From Clostridia bacterium (GTDB lineage Bacteria; Bacillota; Clostridia; Oscillospirales; UBA644), in assembly GCA_017427285.1 (NCBI GenBank), contig JAFRTE010000022.1, positions 1 to 64,000 of the forward strand: a DNA stretch of 64,000 nucleotides, read 5' to 3'. Position 1 is the first letter of the stretch, and every line of letters begins with the position of its first letter. Shown here piece by piece: positions 26,228 through 36,348 of this stretch. Both the position numbers and the translations under genes were made by a program. The notes beneath the pieces were generated by a model. That model worked only from the letters and a program-made list of their open reading frames with translations, made no database searches and was not told the DNA's origin.

Positions 26228-26255
26228 ATTATACACTTTTAGCGGAAATTGTCAA
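26228..26255 (-). promoter_or_regulatory. Promoter of lipoprotein 3
   Basis: Minus strand TTGACA (26250-26255), 16 bp, TATAAT (26228-26233). Its -35 box begins directly after the T-run of the ilvE terminator. Confidence 0.8.
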
Positions 26256-26299
26256 TAGAAAAAAAGCGTTCCGACGCAAAAAATCTGTCGGAACGCTTT
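26256..26299 (-). terminator. Terminator of ilvE
   Basis: A 13-bp perfect stem (AAAGCGTTCCGAC with GTCGGAACGCTTT, 26263-26299) with a T-run on the minus strand. Confidence 0.9.
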
Positions 26300-26309
26300 A
26301 TCCGTGTAA

Positions 26310-27377
26310 TTATTTAACGATTCTTCTCCAGCCGAACGGGTCGTCTTTAAGTCCCCACTGAATGCCCGTAAGTTCGTCGTAAAGCATCTGAGAAACGGGG
26401 CCGATGTCGTTGTTGTTTATAACGCAAGCGTTGCCGTCGCGGTTAAGTTCGCCTATCGGGCTTATTACCGCGGCTGTACCGGTGCCCCACGCCTCTTCGA
26501 GTCTGCCGCTGTTTGCAGCGTCCATAAGCTCGTCTATCGGAAGAGCTCTTTCCTCTACTTTGTATCCCTTGTGGCGAAGGAATTCGAGCACGGACCTTCT
26601 CGTTATGCCCGGCAGGATGCTGCCGTCGAGAGCGGGAGTAACAATTGTTCCGTCAATTTTGAAGAAAACGTTCATCGCGCCTACTTCCTCAACGTATTTA
26701 TGCTCCTGTCCGTCGAGCCAGAGGACCTGAGAATAGTTGAGTTTTTCGGCTTTCTGCTGTCCGATAAGCGAAGCCGCATAGTTGCCGCCGCATTTCGCCA
26801 TGCCAGTGCCGCCGCGCGCAGCTCTCGTATATTCGGTTTCAACATAGATCTTAACGGGTTTCAGCCCCTCTTTGAAGTATGAACCGACGGGAGAGAGAAT
26901 AATAACGAAAAGATAATGTCCCGACGGGTGAACGCCTACGTGCGAGTCGGTAGCGATTATAAACGGACGGATGTAGAGCGATGTGCCGGGGGCGGTCGGT
27001 ATCCAGTCGGCGTCGATCTTGATCAGCTTTTCGAGCGCGTCAAGCACCTCGTTTTCGTCGAAACGGGGAATGCACATTCTGTCGCACGACTGATTCATTC
27101 TTTCGAAATTCTTCTCGGGACGGAAAAGATATATTTCTCCGTTTTCGCTCGTGCGGTACGCCTTCAGCCCCTCAAAGATTTCCTGAGCGTAATGAAATAC
27201 CATTGCGGAAGGATCGAGACTGAGCGGTCCGTAAGGACGGATCTCGGCGTCGTGCCAACCGTTTTCGGGAGAATATTTCATTACGAACATATGATCGGTA
27301 AACGTAGTTCCGAAACGGAGCTCGTTTGCGGGTACTTTTGCTTTCGGAGCGGTATTTGCGGTAAATTTGATTTCCAT
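26310..27377 (-). CDS. ilvE: Branched-chain amino acid aminotransferase
   Basis: Transfers amino groups between glutamate and branched-chain 2-oxo acids; PLP enzyme of fold type IV. The 355-residue length and motifs (FEGLKAYR, RMNQSCDRMCIPRF, ARGGTGMAKCGGNYAAS, VEEVGAMNVFF, ITRRSVLEF) fit the longer class II BCAT type. EVGAMN region follows the PLP-site pattern. Single-gene unit with its own promoter overlapping the end of the sialidase gene and a strong terminator. Confidence 0.9.
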   Translation of the reverse strand: MEIKFTANTAPKAKVPANELRFGTTFTDHMFVMKYSPENGWHDAEIRPYGPLSLDPSAMVFHYAQEIFEGLKAYRTSENGEIYLFRPEKNFERMNQSCDRMCIPRFDENEVLDALEKLIKIDADWIPTAPGTSLYIRPFIIATDSHVGVHPSGHYLFVIILSPVGSYFKEGLKPVKIYVETEYTRAARGGTGMAKCGGNYAASLIGQQKAEKLNYSQVLWLDGQEHKYVEEVGAMNVFFKIDGTIVTPALDGSILPGITRRSVLEFLRHKGYKVEERALPIDELMDAANSGRLEEAWGTGTAAVISPIGELNRDGNACVINNNDIGPVSQMLYDELTGIQWGLKDDPFGWRRIVK

Positions 27378-27414
27378 TTCGTCATCTCCAGTTTTTCAAT
27401 AATAATTTTCTGTT

Positions 27415-27443
27415 ATGATATCACATTATTGCGAAAAAGTCAA
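27415..27443 (-). promoter_or_regulatory. Promoter of ilvE
   Basis: Minus strand TTGACT (27438-27443), 17 bp, TATCAT (27415-27420). The -35 box overlaps the stop codon of the upstream gene. Confidence 0.65.
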
Positions 27444-28693
27444 TATTTCAAAAAACATTTTTTATTCATTTTTTCGTATATTTCATCGGGATGTATCCGT
27501 ACTGAAACAACATATGCCTCTTCTCCCTCGGTAAAATGGCCGTATGTTGTCGTGACCACCGTGCCGTCGGGCAGGATTTCAACTCCGGGATATGCGCAGT
27601 CGCCGTTTTTATAATTTTTCATTATGCGTATGCGGCACAAGCCCTCTTTGCCCGATTTTATATCGTCATAGTCCCCCAGCCACGCGCACCAGTCGCCCCA
27701 TGTGGGCGAATCGAGGCAGGTGTCGCGGAAGCTGACGAAAAGTCTGCCGTCCTTCAAATATCTTGCGCAATGTCTGTCGCCCGTAAGCGCGCCCTGTATT
27801 TCAACTGGCTCCGACCACGTTTTCCCGTTATCGGAAGAAAAAATCGCGTGTGAGTTTTTCTTTTTGGCGTTTTCGCGCATTACCGCGCAAAGCTCTTTTC
27901 CATCCGGCGAGCGGATTACCGCGGGTTCGCAAAGATCGCATTCCTCATGGGTACATATACACCTCGGCTCGGACCACGTCAACCCTCCGTCGTGAGACTC
28001 AACCTGATAAAGCTTTATTCTGCCCGTCACTTTCCCCGAAGTGACGGAATAGATCTTTTCCCATCCTTCCCCGTCTTTTTCAAGAGTTTTTACCCAGCTG
28101 TCACGTTCTTCCGACCACGTTTTCCCACCGTCCGAAGAAAAGCTGTGCGTGAGCTTCGTTCTTGTTTCCGCGCCGTCTCCCGTTTTGTAAACAGTCCGTT
28201 TTTCGTAATTTCCGCCGCGAATAAATCTTCCGTCGTCGTGAAAAAGCGCAAAATACTCGCCCGGACCGATGCGGCAGATATCGCCCATGGCTACTATTCC
28301 GCCGTATTCGCCTATCGGAGCAAGCTCGGACCACGTGTCGCCGTCGTCCTCCGAAACGGACATTCTTATGGGATACAGTCCCGAAAAAAGTATAAGCCGT
28401 CTTTTGCCGTTTTTATCGTAAACTTTATAGATCGTCGGTGTTTCGAGAGACGTTGAAAAGCTTGGCGGCACGGGAAGTCTTTCCGACCACGTTTTTCCTC
28501 CGTCAAAGCTCTTTTTCAATACTATCTGCCCGTATCCGTGATTTTTCGGGTATACGGCAACTATTGTTTTTCCGTCGTCAAGAAGAACAGTCGTAGGATG
28601 GCCTATGTAAAGCCCCTCCTCTTTGTCAACTACCGTCTGACGCTCTTTTTCTTCGGAAAAATCAACGATGGGAACGGTGTATCCTCTCAGCAT
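27440..28693 (-). CDS. Sialidase-fold (BNR repeat) protein, cytoplasmic
   Basis: A 417-residue six-bladed propeller-type protein with five Asp-boxes (S-x-D-x-G-x-T-W): SFDGGKTW, SEDDGDTW, SSDGGKTW, SHDGGLTW, SSDNGKTW. It resembles exo-alpha-sialidase family proteins (GH33 and relatives). Candidate arginines are in RLILFSG, VMRENAKKK and VSFRDTC, but I cannot confirm a full triad, so the activity is uncertain. No signal peptide. It begins 15 bases after the kinase gene with AAGAG upstream, and should be the last gene of the regulator-kinase operon. Confidence 0.8.
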   Translation of the reverse strand: MLRGYTVPIVDFSEEKERQTVVDKEEGLYIGHPTTVLLDDGKTIVAVYPKNHGYGQIVLKKSFDGGKTWSERLPVPPSFSTSLETPTIYKVYDKNGKRRLILFSGLYPIRMSVSEDDGDTWSELAPIGEYGGIVAMGDICRIGPGEYFALFHDDGRFIRGGNYEKRTVYKTGDGAETRTKLTHSFSSDGGKTWSEERDSWVKTLEKDGEGWEKIYSVTSGKVTGRIKLYQVESHDGGLTWSEPRCICTHEECDLCEPAVIRSPDGKELCAVMRENAKKKNSHAIFSSDNGKTWSEPVEIQGALTGDRHCARYLKDGRLFVSFRDTCLDSPTWGDWCAWLGDYDDIKSGKEGLCRIRIMKNYKNGDCAYPGVEILPDGTVVTTTYGHFTEGEEAYVVSVRIHPDEIYEKMNKKCFLKY

Positions 28694-28708
28694 GATATTT
28701 CTCTTTTC

Positions 28709-30085
28709 TTATTTTTCATTGGGTATAAACACTTCAAAAACGGCGCCGGACTGTCCGTCTTTTCTGTTATACGCCTCAACGGTGCCCTTATGAGCCACCG
28801 CGATCGCCTTTACGATTGCAAGTCCGAGTCCGTGCTTTCCGCTTGCGCCTTTGTAAAACCTGTCGAAAAGATGAGGCATTTCATCCTCGCGAAGACCTGG
28901 GCCGTCGTCCGTAACGGTGAAAACAACGCCTTTTTCAACCGAGCACGCCTCTATTACGATAGTTTTTTTAGCGTATCTGAGCGCATTTGAAAACAGATTC
29001 GTGAATACCGTTGCAAGATGGTCTCCGTCGCAGACAAGCTCTTCTTTTACTACCTCGCCCTTTACTATCCTTATTCCGTTTGAGGAAGCTATACCGTCAA
29101 CTCTTTCTATCGCTTCGTCAACGATTTCGTCCGTGCTTACGGGAGAAAGCTGCAGGATATCCTTCGTCGTTTCTATTTTCGAGAGATACATAACGTCTTC
29201 CACGAGCTTTTCAAGGCGCGCCGTCTGATTGAGTATAGACTCATATACCTCGTCAGTATTTTTGGTGAAAATCCCGTCCCTCAGTCCTTCAACGTATCCG
29301 CGTATGGACATAAGCGGAGTGCGGAGTTCATGAGATGCGTTTTGCAGAAATACTTTCTGACTTTTATCATATTCCTCTATGCTTTTTGCAAGACTGTCTA
29401 TCGAATTGGCAAGCTCGCCTATCTCGTCGTTTGAGTTTATAACGATCGTATCGTCAAATTTTCTGTTCGCGATAAGCTCTGTGCGTTTCTGCAGTTTTCT
29501 TATGTTTTTCGTAAGCTGACCCGAAAAAACGACTGCGCTTGCAACCGCTATTGCGGAAGCGGCGATTATAGACGCGAAAAACAGGAAGATCAGCAGATTG
29601 TCGAAATTGTATCTGTCAACCTGCATCAAAACGGCTATCGTCGCATACGGATCTCCCGAAGCGGTTTTAAGCCGACGCGCGCAGATAACGAACGTTTCCC
29701 TGTTTTCGTGCATAACGAATATACCCGCCTGACCGTTTTTTGACGCAATAAATTCCGCAAGCGTCTCGGGGGATATATCCACTATTTCGAAATTTGATGT
29801 CCTCAAAAGCTCCGCGTCGTCGTTTATTATGGCAAGAGAATAGTTTTTTTCGGTTATGCCGCGGGCTATCGAATCCCAGACAAAATCAAAAAAAATGGGG
29901 AGAGACGTCTGCTTTGAAGCAAGCGAGATCGCGATTCTGTCCGCATACTGTCTGAGCTGATCGCCCGCCTCCCTTACGACGTATGCCTCGGAAAAAAGAG
30001 AGACAAAAGACATTGATATTCCCGCCATAAGAAAGATAATAACGGCGTAGGATAAAATGAGTTTTAACCGTATACTGTGTTTCAT
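28709..30085 (-). CDS. Sensor histidine kinase
   Basis: A 458-residue membrane kinase: helix at about 8-28, an extracellular sensor domain of some 130 residues, second helix at about 164-186, HAMP linker, HisKA with His252 in SHELRTPLMS, and HATPase with the G1 box TDDGPGL and HLFDRFYKG. It should phosphorylate the adjacent OmpR-type regulator. The regulator stop and this start are 3 bases apart. The sensed signal is unknown; the sialidase-fold gene downstream hints at a glycan signal. Confidence 0.92.
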   Translation of the reverse strand: MKHSIRLKLILSYAVIIFLMAGISMSFVSLFSEAYVVREAGDQLRQYADRIAISLASKQTSLPIFFDFVWDSIARGITEKNYSLAIINDDAELLRTSNFEIVDISPETLAEFIASKNGQAGIFVMHENRETFVICARRLKTASGDPYATIAVLMQVDRYNFDNLLIFLFFASIIAASAIAVASAVVFSGQLTKNIRKLQKRTELIANRKFDDTIVINSNDEIGELANSIDSLAKSIEEYDKSQKVFLQNASHELRTPLMSIRGYVEGLRDGIFTKNTDEVYESILNQTARLEKLVEDVMYLSKIETTKDILQLSPVSTDEIVDEAIERVDGIASSNGIRIVKGEVVKEELVCDGDHLATVFTNLFSNALRYAKKTIVIEACSVEKGVVFTVTDDGPGLREDEMPHLFDRFYKGASGKHGLGLAIVKAIAVAHKGTVEAYNRKDGQSGAVFEVFIPNEK

Positions 30086-30088
30086 AAA

Positions 30089-30796
30089 TCAGTCAACGCT
30101 GTCTGTAACCTTATATCCGTATCCCCAGACTGTTTCGATCGAAAAATCGGTATGGTGGCTGTCGAGTTTTTTGCGTATGCGTTTTACAAGATCGTCAACC
30201 GCGCGGGTGTCGCCTATATACTGATATTCCCAGATATTCGTAAGAAGCTGATCCCTCGTAAAAACTCTGTTTTTGTTTGCTATCATAAAATTGATGAAAT
30301 TGTATTCCATCGCCGTGAAATTAAGGTCTTCTTCTCCGTTTTCGGTAACCTTTACGACACGTCTCTCGTCGGGATATATTTTGAGATCCCTGCAATACGG
30401 GGTAAGCGCAGCGGCGCTGTCGGAACGCATTCCGTCTATCCTGCGGAAAACGGCTTTTACGCGCGCTACCATCTCTCTCGGGGAAAACGGCTTGGGGATA
30501 TAGTCGTCCGCGCCCATTTCGATACCGAGAATCCTGTCAAGCTCCTCATCGCGGGCAGATACGATGATTATCGGCGTATTCGCCTTTTTTCTTATCTCGT
30601 TGCAAAGCTCGAATCCGGACATTCCGGGCATCATGATATCGATAACGAGCATATCGGGCGCCTGCTCGTTGAAAGCGGCAAGGGCGTCTTCTCCGTTTTC
30701 GTATTCGTTTACGGCGTATCCTTCTTTTTCAAGATATGAGCGGACTATCTCGCGGATATCCTTCTCATCGTCAACAACGTATATCGTTTTCGGCAT
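30089..30796 (-). CDS. OmpR-family response regulator
   Basis: A 235-residue regulator with receiver domain (acidic DD at 9-10, phosphoacceptor Asp53 in VIDIMMPG, Lys in PKPFSPREM) and a winged-helix DNA-binding domain (YNFINFMIANKNRVFTRDQLL, ... DDLVKRIRKKL). First gene of the operon, with GGGAGG before the ATG. The upstream gap is AT-rich without a clear promoter. Targets not known. Confidence 0.93.
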   Translation of the reverse strand: MPKTIYVVDDEKDIREIVRSYLEKEGYAVNEYENGEDALAAFNEQAPDMLVIDIMMPGMSGFELCNEIRKKANTPIIIVSARDEELDRILGIEMGADDYIPKPFSPREMVARVKAVFRRIDGMRSDSAAALTPYCRDLKIYPDERRVVKVTENGEEDLNFTAMEYNFINFMIANKNRVFTRDQLLTNIWEYQYIGDTRAVDDLVKRIRKKLDSHHTDFSIETVWGYGYKVTDSVD

Positions 30797-30999
30797 TTTT
30801 ATTACCTCCCTGAATCATTAACCGATCGTGTTTTATTATTTATATAATAACATAAAAAAAATAAAAATGGAAGGGGGTTTTTTAAGTTTTATAAAAATTT
30901 TATTTAACATATTTTCGTGATATTCTTCTTTTGCGATTTACTACATTCGTGACACATATGTATCATCTTTCAGCGGCAATTTAATGATATAATGGTCAT

Positions 31000-31186
31000 G
31001 TTATCGGAGTTATTTCCCGAAAATCAAAAGTTTTCGATTATTTCTCCCCCTCTCTCTTTTTCCGGATTCCCGTTGCTCTGCGACGGGTTCCGGAATAATA
31101 AAGCTTATTTCTCCTATTTTTCATATCTACCTTCTCTATTTATTTATTTCGGAAAGTCCCTGCTTTGTCAGGGACTTTTCCGTTAA
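31000..31186 (+). ncRNA. Candidate structured RNA in the 436-bp gap before the regulator operon
   Basis: The gap 30797-31232 holds no gene. On the plus strand an extended -10 element (TGATATAAT, 30985-30993) precedes three spaced hairpins: CGAAAA/TTTTCG (31018-31036), an imperfect CCGGA..CCCGT/ACGGG..CCGG stem (31061-31093) and a strong terminator-like stem GGAAAGTCCCTG/CAGGGACTTTTCC (31151-31181). A 60-codon frame inside has no ribosome site. The rest of the gap is AT-rich. No known RNA family recognised. Confidence 0.3.
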
Positions 31187-31216
31187 AAAAACGGTACGGG
31201 GTTTGATCCGTACCGT
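31184..31216 (-). terminator. Terminator of gdhA
   Basis: Perfect 9-bp stem ACGGTACGG/CCGTACCGT (31191-31199 with 31208-31216) followed on the minus strand by T7. Confidence 0.85.
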
Positions 31217-31232
31217 TTCGGTTTTATTTTTA

Positions 31233-32591
<1,359 letters not shown>

Positions 32592-32641
32592 CTATGTTCT
32601 AATTGTATAAATTACAGTCATAAAAAAATAATATACCGCAT

Positions 32642-32670
32642 ATTATACAAATAAAACGAATACTTTTCAA
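32642..32670 (-). promoter_or_regulatory. Promoter of gdhA
   Basis: Minus strand TTGAAA (32665-32670), 17 bp, TATAAT (32642-32647), only about 30 bases past the stop of the HD gene. Confidence 0.75.
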
Positions 32671-32701
32671 GTGGGAAAATGTAAAAAAAATATGATTTTT
32701 T

Positions 32702-34183
32702 TCAGTATAAGCCCCTGATCGCTTTCTCTGAGCACGCTGCGGCGATCTCACGGTCCACGTTTGAATTGCAAAATACGTAACCGCGCCATTTTTCCGCCGC
32801 AAACGCCTCCGCCCAGTCGCGTATGTATTTTATATCCGCAACAGAGCGAACTCTGCCGTCTTTTGATACGAGCAGAAAGTCAGTCCCCGTTTTTATCATA
32901 TCGGGAAAACATACGTAAATATCGAATAACGTGAAATCCACTATCTTGCCCCGCTCGAAATATGCGTCGCATATTTTTTCGAAGATCTGCTCGCGGATTT
33001 TATCGGGATCTTCCGCTATTTTTGCTATAAACGACCTGATATGATTATAATCGCTTTCGTCTCCGCCAGATCTTTCCATCTTTTCGAGCGAAAATTCGGC
33101 TACTCTCTTCGGCAGTTTTCTTGTTTCTATCTTCTTTATCATCTCGCCGAGGGTAAGAAGATTGTTCTGCTCTTCAAACGGTATCGTATCTACCGTATCG
33201 AAGTTTTCTATATCCGAATCGGAGTATTTCAAAAAATCCGCAATGTCTTTCAGAAGCCCGACGTCCTCCATACCGAGGACTACGTCTCTCAGCGACGATT
33301 CCGTTGCAAGCACCTTCTGATGACGGTACATATACACGTAAAGAATGCTTCTGTTGAAAATAAGCTCTTCGACCGTGGTAAGCGCGTCGGAATCGACCGC
33401 AAGGACAAAATCTTTGCTTTCTCCGTCGCATTTTGCGGTTATCATGAGCTTCATTAAAAATCTGTCAACGCCGTATGTCATCGCAATGCCCGCGGTATAG
33501 CTGTCGCGCTGCGTATAGTCGAGCTTGTCCGCGTCAAACTCGCCGTTGAGGATCGAAGTCAAAAACGTAAGTCCGTTGCCGTTTTCGTCATAATTTTTTC
33601 TTCCTACAACGATATTCGCCGCTCTTTCAAGCACGTCCGGATGCTTTTCTTTTTCCGGGAAATCAACGTAATTAAAAAAGAACTCCGCAAACGCTTCCGA
33701 CGTTATTATCAGATACGTCATAAATTCATGAGGAGCGCTTTTTATGCGTTTTTCATTCATTAGATCCGTAAATTCCTTAACGGCGCCGTAAACGCGTTCC
33801 GAAAGATGCGAATAAAAGCAGTGTCCCACGTCGTGGAGTATTGCTGCGAGACGGACCGTATTGACGTCGTAGTCCGTAACAGTGTATTCTCCGCCGCGTT
33901 TTTTCAGCTGGTTAGCCATTCTTCCCGCGATCGCCGCCGTACCGAGAGAATGCTCGAAACGGCTGTGTCTTGCCGCGGTGTAAGTAAGATCCGCCATGCC
34001 CAGCTGATGGATCCCCCGCAAACGCTGCACTATCGGCGAGTCGATTATCTGTATTTCCCAGTCGGAATAAAAAACGGAGCCCCAGATCGGGTCGTGGATA
34101 AATTTTCCCTCGTTTTTTTCCGGGATGTACCCGTCGAGAAGAGTCCCGACAAATGCGTTTATTCTTTCTTCAAGTCCGTTCAT
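32702..34183 (-). CDS. HD-domain phosphohydrolase, SAMHD1/dGTPase-like
   Basis: A 493-residue HD-superfamily protein. DPIWGSVF, VQRLRGIHQLG, HSRFEHSLG and ILHDVGHCFYSH hold the His and His-Asp metal ligands, and DADKLDYTQRDSYTAG the final Asp; this order is that of SAMHD1-like deoxynucleotide triphosphohydrolases. Substrate not proven. The ATG of MNGLEER (about 34183) follows CGGAGG; the longer frame starts lie at or before the predicted transcription start. Single-gene unit. Confidence 0.85.
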   Translation of the reverse strand: MNGLEERINAFVGTLLDGYIPEKNEGKFIHDPIWGSVFYSDWEIQIIDSPIVQRLRGIHQLGMADLTYTAARHSRFEHSLGTAAIAGRMANQLKKRGGEYTVTDYDVNTVRLAAILHDVGHCFYSHLSERVYGAVKEFTDLMNEKRIKSAPHEFMTYLIITSEAFAEFFFNYVDFPEKEKHPDVLERAANIVVGRKNYDENGNGLTFLTSILNGEFDADKLDYTQRDSYTAGIAMTYGVDRFLMKLMITAKCDGESKDFVLAVDSDALTTVEELIFNRSILYVYMYRHQKVLATESSLRDVVLGMEDVGLLKDIADFLKYSDSDIENFDTVDTIPFEEQNNLLTLGEMIKKIETRKLPKRVAEFSLEKMERSGGDESDYNHIRSFIAKIAEDPDKIREQIFEKICDAYFERGKIVDFTLFDIYVCFPDMIKTGTDFLLVSKDGRVRSVADIKYIRDWAEAFAAEKWRGYVFCNSNVDREIAAACSEKAIRGLY

Positions 34184-34218
34184 CGCGCTGCCTCCGAAAA
34201 ATCGAACAATACATATAT

Positions 34219-34247
34219 ATTTTACCATAAAATGCAAAAAAAATCAA
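34219..34247 (-). promoter_or_regulatory. Promoter of the HD-domain gene
   Basis: Minus strand TTGATT (34242-34247), 17 bp, TAAAAT (34219-34224). Confidence 0.6.
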
Positions 34248-34433
34248 GTGTCCGCGGAGTTTCAAGCCGGTCACACCGTTTATATGGAAAAAATATACAA
34301 TAAATTTTTTTTTCGCTCAGTTGAATTTTATATATTTTACTATTGCAATTATTAGGATAATATGTTATATTTATTATATTAAGCAATATCCGCTGAAAAA
34401 AACTGAAACAACAGTAAATCAGGAGACATTAAA

Positions 34434-35144
34434 ATGAAAAAGAAAGCTCTTATCGTCTGGGGCGGCTGGGACGGACACGAGCCCGATAAAGTTGCTCACA
34501 GATTCGGCAAAATCCTTGAAGGCGAGAATTTCGACGTTGAGATTTCCGACACCATGACTTCCTACGAAGACAGAGAAAAACTGAAAAGTCTCGATCTGAT
34601 AATTCCCATAGTTACCGGCGGCAAAATAACCGGCGAGCAGATGGCGTCTGTATCGGATGCGGTTGCCTCGGGCGTTGGTCTTGCTGGCTGCCACGGAGGA
34701 ATGTGCGACTCTTTCAGAGATTGCGTTGACTGGCAGTTTATGACAGGCGCGCAGTGGGTTTCGCATCCCGGCGGACAGGTCACTTATACCGTAAACATCA
34801 AAAAGAACGCTTCAAGCCCCATAGTTTTCGGCATTGACGATTTTGAGGTTACGAGCGAGCAGTATTATATCCATATCGACCCGTGCATAAACGTACTTGC
34901 AACAACAAGATTCCCCGTTGCAAACTGGTATCACGCTACAAACGGTTTCGTTGACGTTCCCGTAGTTTTCACCAAGATGTGGGGCATGGGCAGGATCTTC
35001 TACAGCTCTCTGGGCCATCACGACGACGTTTTCGATATTCCCGAAGCGCAGGAAATGCAAAGACGCGGAATGCTCTGGGCTGCGGAAGGAAAAGCCGTTG
35101 CGGGAGATTACAGCAAATATTCAAGCACAGCCAAAATGTTCTGA
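34434..35144 (+). CDS. ThuA-like protein
   Basis: A 236-residue protein of the ThuA group (class I glutamine-amidotransferase-like fold), often found with sugar oxidoreductases. KALIVWGGWDGHEP, GLAGCHGGMCDSF, FMTGAQWVSHPGG and YSSLGHHDDVF match the family pattern (trehalose-utilisation-like). Its chemical role is unsettled. GGAGAC precedes the ATG. It is followed after 24 bases by a Gfo/Idh oxidoreductase, a very common pairing in sugar catabolism islands. The leader (34248-34433) is AT-rich with a weak TTGCAA-17-TATATT promoter candidate. Confidence 0.85.
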   Translation: MKKKALIVWGGWDGHEPDKVAHRFGKILEGENFDVEISDTMTSYEDREKLKSLDLIIPIVTGGKITGEQMASVSDAVASGVGLAGCHGGMCDSFRDCVDWQFMTGAQWVSHPGGQVTYTVNIKKNASSPIVFGIDDFEVTSEQYYIHIDPCINVLATTRFPVANWYHATNGFVDVPVVFTKMWGMGRIFYSSLGHHDDVFDIPEAQEMQRRGMLWAAEGKAVAGDYSKYSSTAKMF

Positions 35145-35168
35145 TAAAAAAATTAAAGGAGATATAAA

Positions 35169-36269
35169 ATGGACAGAGTAAAAATCGGCGTTATCGGATG
35201 CGGAAATATCAGCCCGATATATCTTACGAACCTCACGAAAGTATTCAAAAATGTTGAAGTCAAATACGTTGCGGACAGAATTCACGAACGCGCGGTAAAG
35301 CGTTCCGAAGAATACGGACCGAAAGCCGTTTCCGTTGCCGAGCTTCTCGCAGACCCCGAAATAGAGATCGTTCTCAATATCACAAACCCCGATCAGCATA
35401 CCATAGTAAACCGTCAGATACTTGCAGCAGGCAAGAGCGCGCACAGCGAAAAGCCCTTCAACGGTTTTCTTGACGACGCTAAAGAGCTTATGGATATCGC
35501 CGCTCAGAAAGGTCTTCGCATAGGCGGCGCGCCCGATACCTTCCTCGGCGCAGGTATTCAGACCTGCCGCAAACTCATAGACGACGGCTATATCGGCGAA
35601 CCCGTTGCGGGCAACGCTTTCCTTCTCTGCCACGGACACGAAAGCTGGCATCCCGATCCGGAATTCTACTACAAAAAATGCGCAGGCCCGATGTTTGATA
35701 TGGGCCCGTACTATATCACCGCCCTCATCTCGCTTCTCGGCCCCGTTAAAAGGACCGTAGGCTTTACGAAAAAAACTTTCCCGACAAGAAAGATAACCAG
35801 CGAGCCGAAATACGGCACGATAATCGACGTTGACGTTCCCACTCACGTTGCGGGTACGATGGAATTTGCAAACGGCGCTACCGTCCAGATCACTACCTCG
35901 TTTGACGTATGGGGAGCAAGAAGTCTGCCGTGCATAGAGATATACGGTACGGAAGGAACGATCGTTGTTCCCGACCCGAACGGCTTCGGAGGCCCCGTTT
36001 ATCTCAAGAGATTCAACACGGATTTCAAAGAAATGCCCCTTACCCACTGCTATGCGGAAAACAGCCGCGGTCTTGCCGTTGCCGATCTCGCCTCCGCAAT
36101 AAGACACGGCCGCAAACACAGAGCAAACGAGCAGCTTTGCTACCATGCGCTCGAAGTTATGCATTCGTTCGAGTTAAGCTCCGATTCGGGCAGAGTTTAC
36201 GAGCTCAAATCCACTTGCGAACGTCCCGCACCGATGAAGCAGGAACTTGAAAAGGGCGAAATAGACTGA
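35169..36269 (+). CDS. Gfo/Idh/MocA family oxidoreductase
   Basis: A 366-residue NAD(P)-dependent sugar dehydrogenase. Rossmann motif IGVIGCGNIS at the N terminus, HSEKPFNG with the catalytic-site Lys, and a C-terminal substrate domain with DMGPYYITALISLLG. These enzymes oxidise or reduce sugars, cyclitols or glycosides; the substrate here is unknown. AAAGGAG precedes the ATG. Cotranscribed with the ThuA-like gene. A hairpin (CGGGCAGA/TCTGCCCG, 36276-36309) without T-run separates it from the next lipoprotein gene. Confidence 0.92.
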   Translation: MDRVKIGVIGCGNISPIYLTNLTKVFKNVEVKYVADRIHERAVKRSEEYGPKAVSVAELLADPEIEIVLNITNPDQHTIVNRQILAAGKSAHSEKPFNGFLDDAKELMDIAAQKGLRIGGAPDTFLGAGIQTCRKLIDDGYIGEPVAGNAFLLCHGHESWHPDPEFYYKKCAGPMFDMGPYYITALISLLGPVKRTVGFTKKTFPTRKITSEPKYGTIIDVDVPTHVAGTMEFANGATVQITTSFDVWGARSLPCIEIYGTEGTIVVPDPNGFGGPVYLKRFNTDFKEMPLTHCYAENSRGLAVADLASAIRHGRKHRANEQLCYHALEVMHSFELSSDSGRVYELKSTCERPAPMKQELEKGEID

Positions 36270-36348
36270 TTTTTTCGGGCAGATCGCAGGCGCAACTCCG
36301 GTCTGCCCGGCATACACTTATCACCCCCTTTTTTCAGGAGGAATGATT

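Noticed and set aside
27780-28520. Repeated DNA motif resembling TCCGACCACGTTTT
   Set aside because: The repeats are the reverse complement of Asp-box codons (GKTWSE), explained by the protein's propeller repeats, not by a DNA element.
35121-36164. 347-codon minus-strand frame opposite the Gfo/Idh oxidoreductase
   Set aside because: The plus-strand gene has the Rossmann and EKP motifs and a ribosome site; the antisense frame is Cys/Arg-rich noise.
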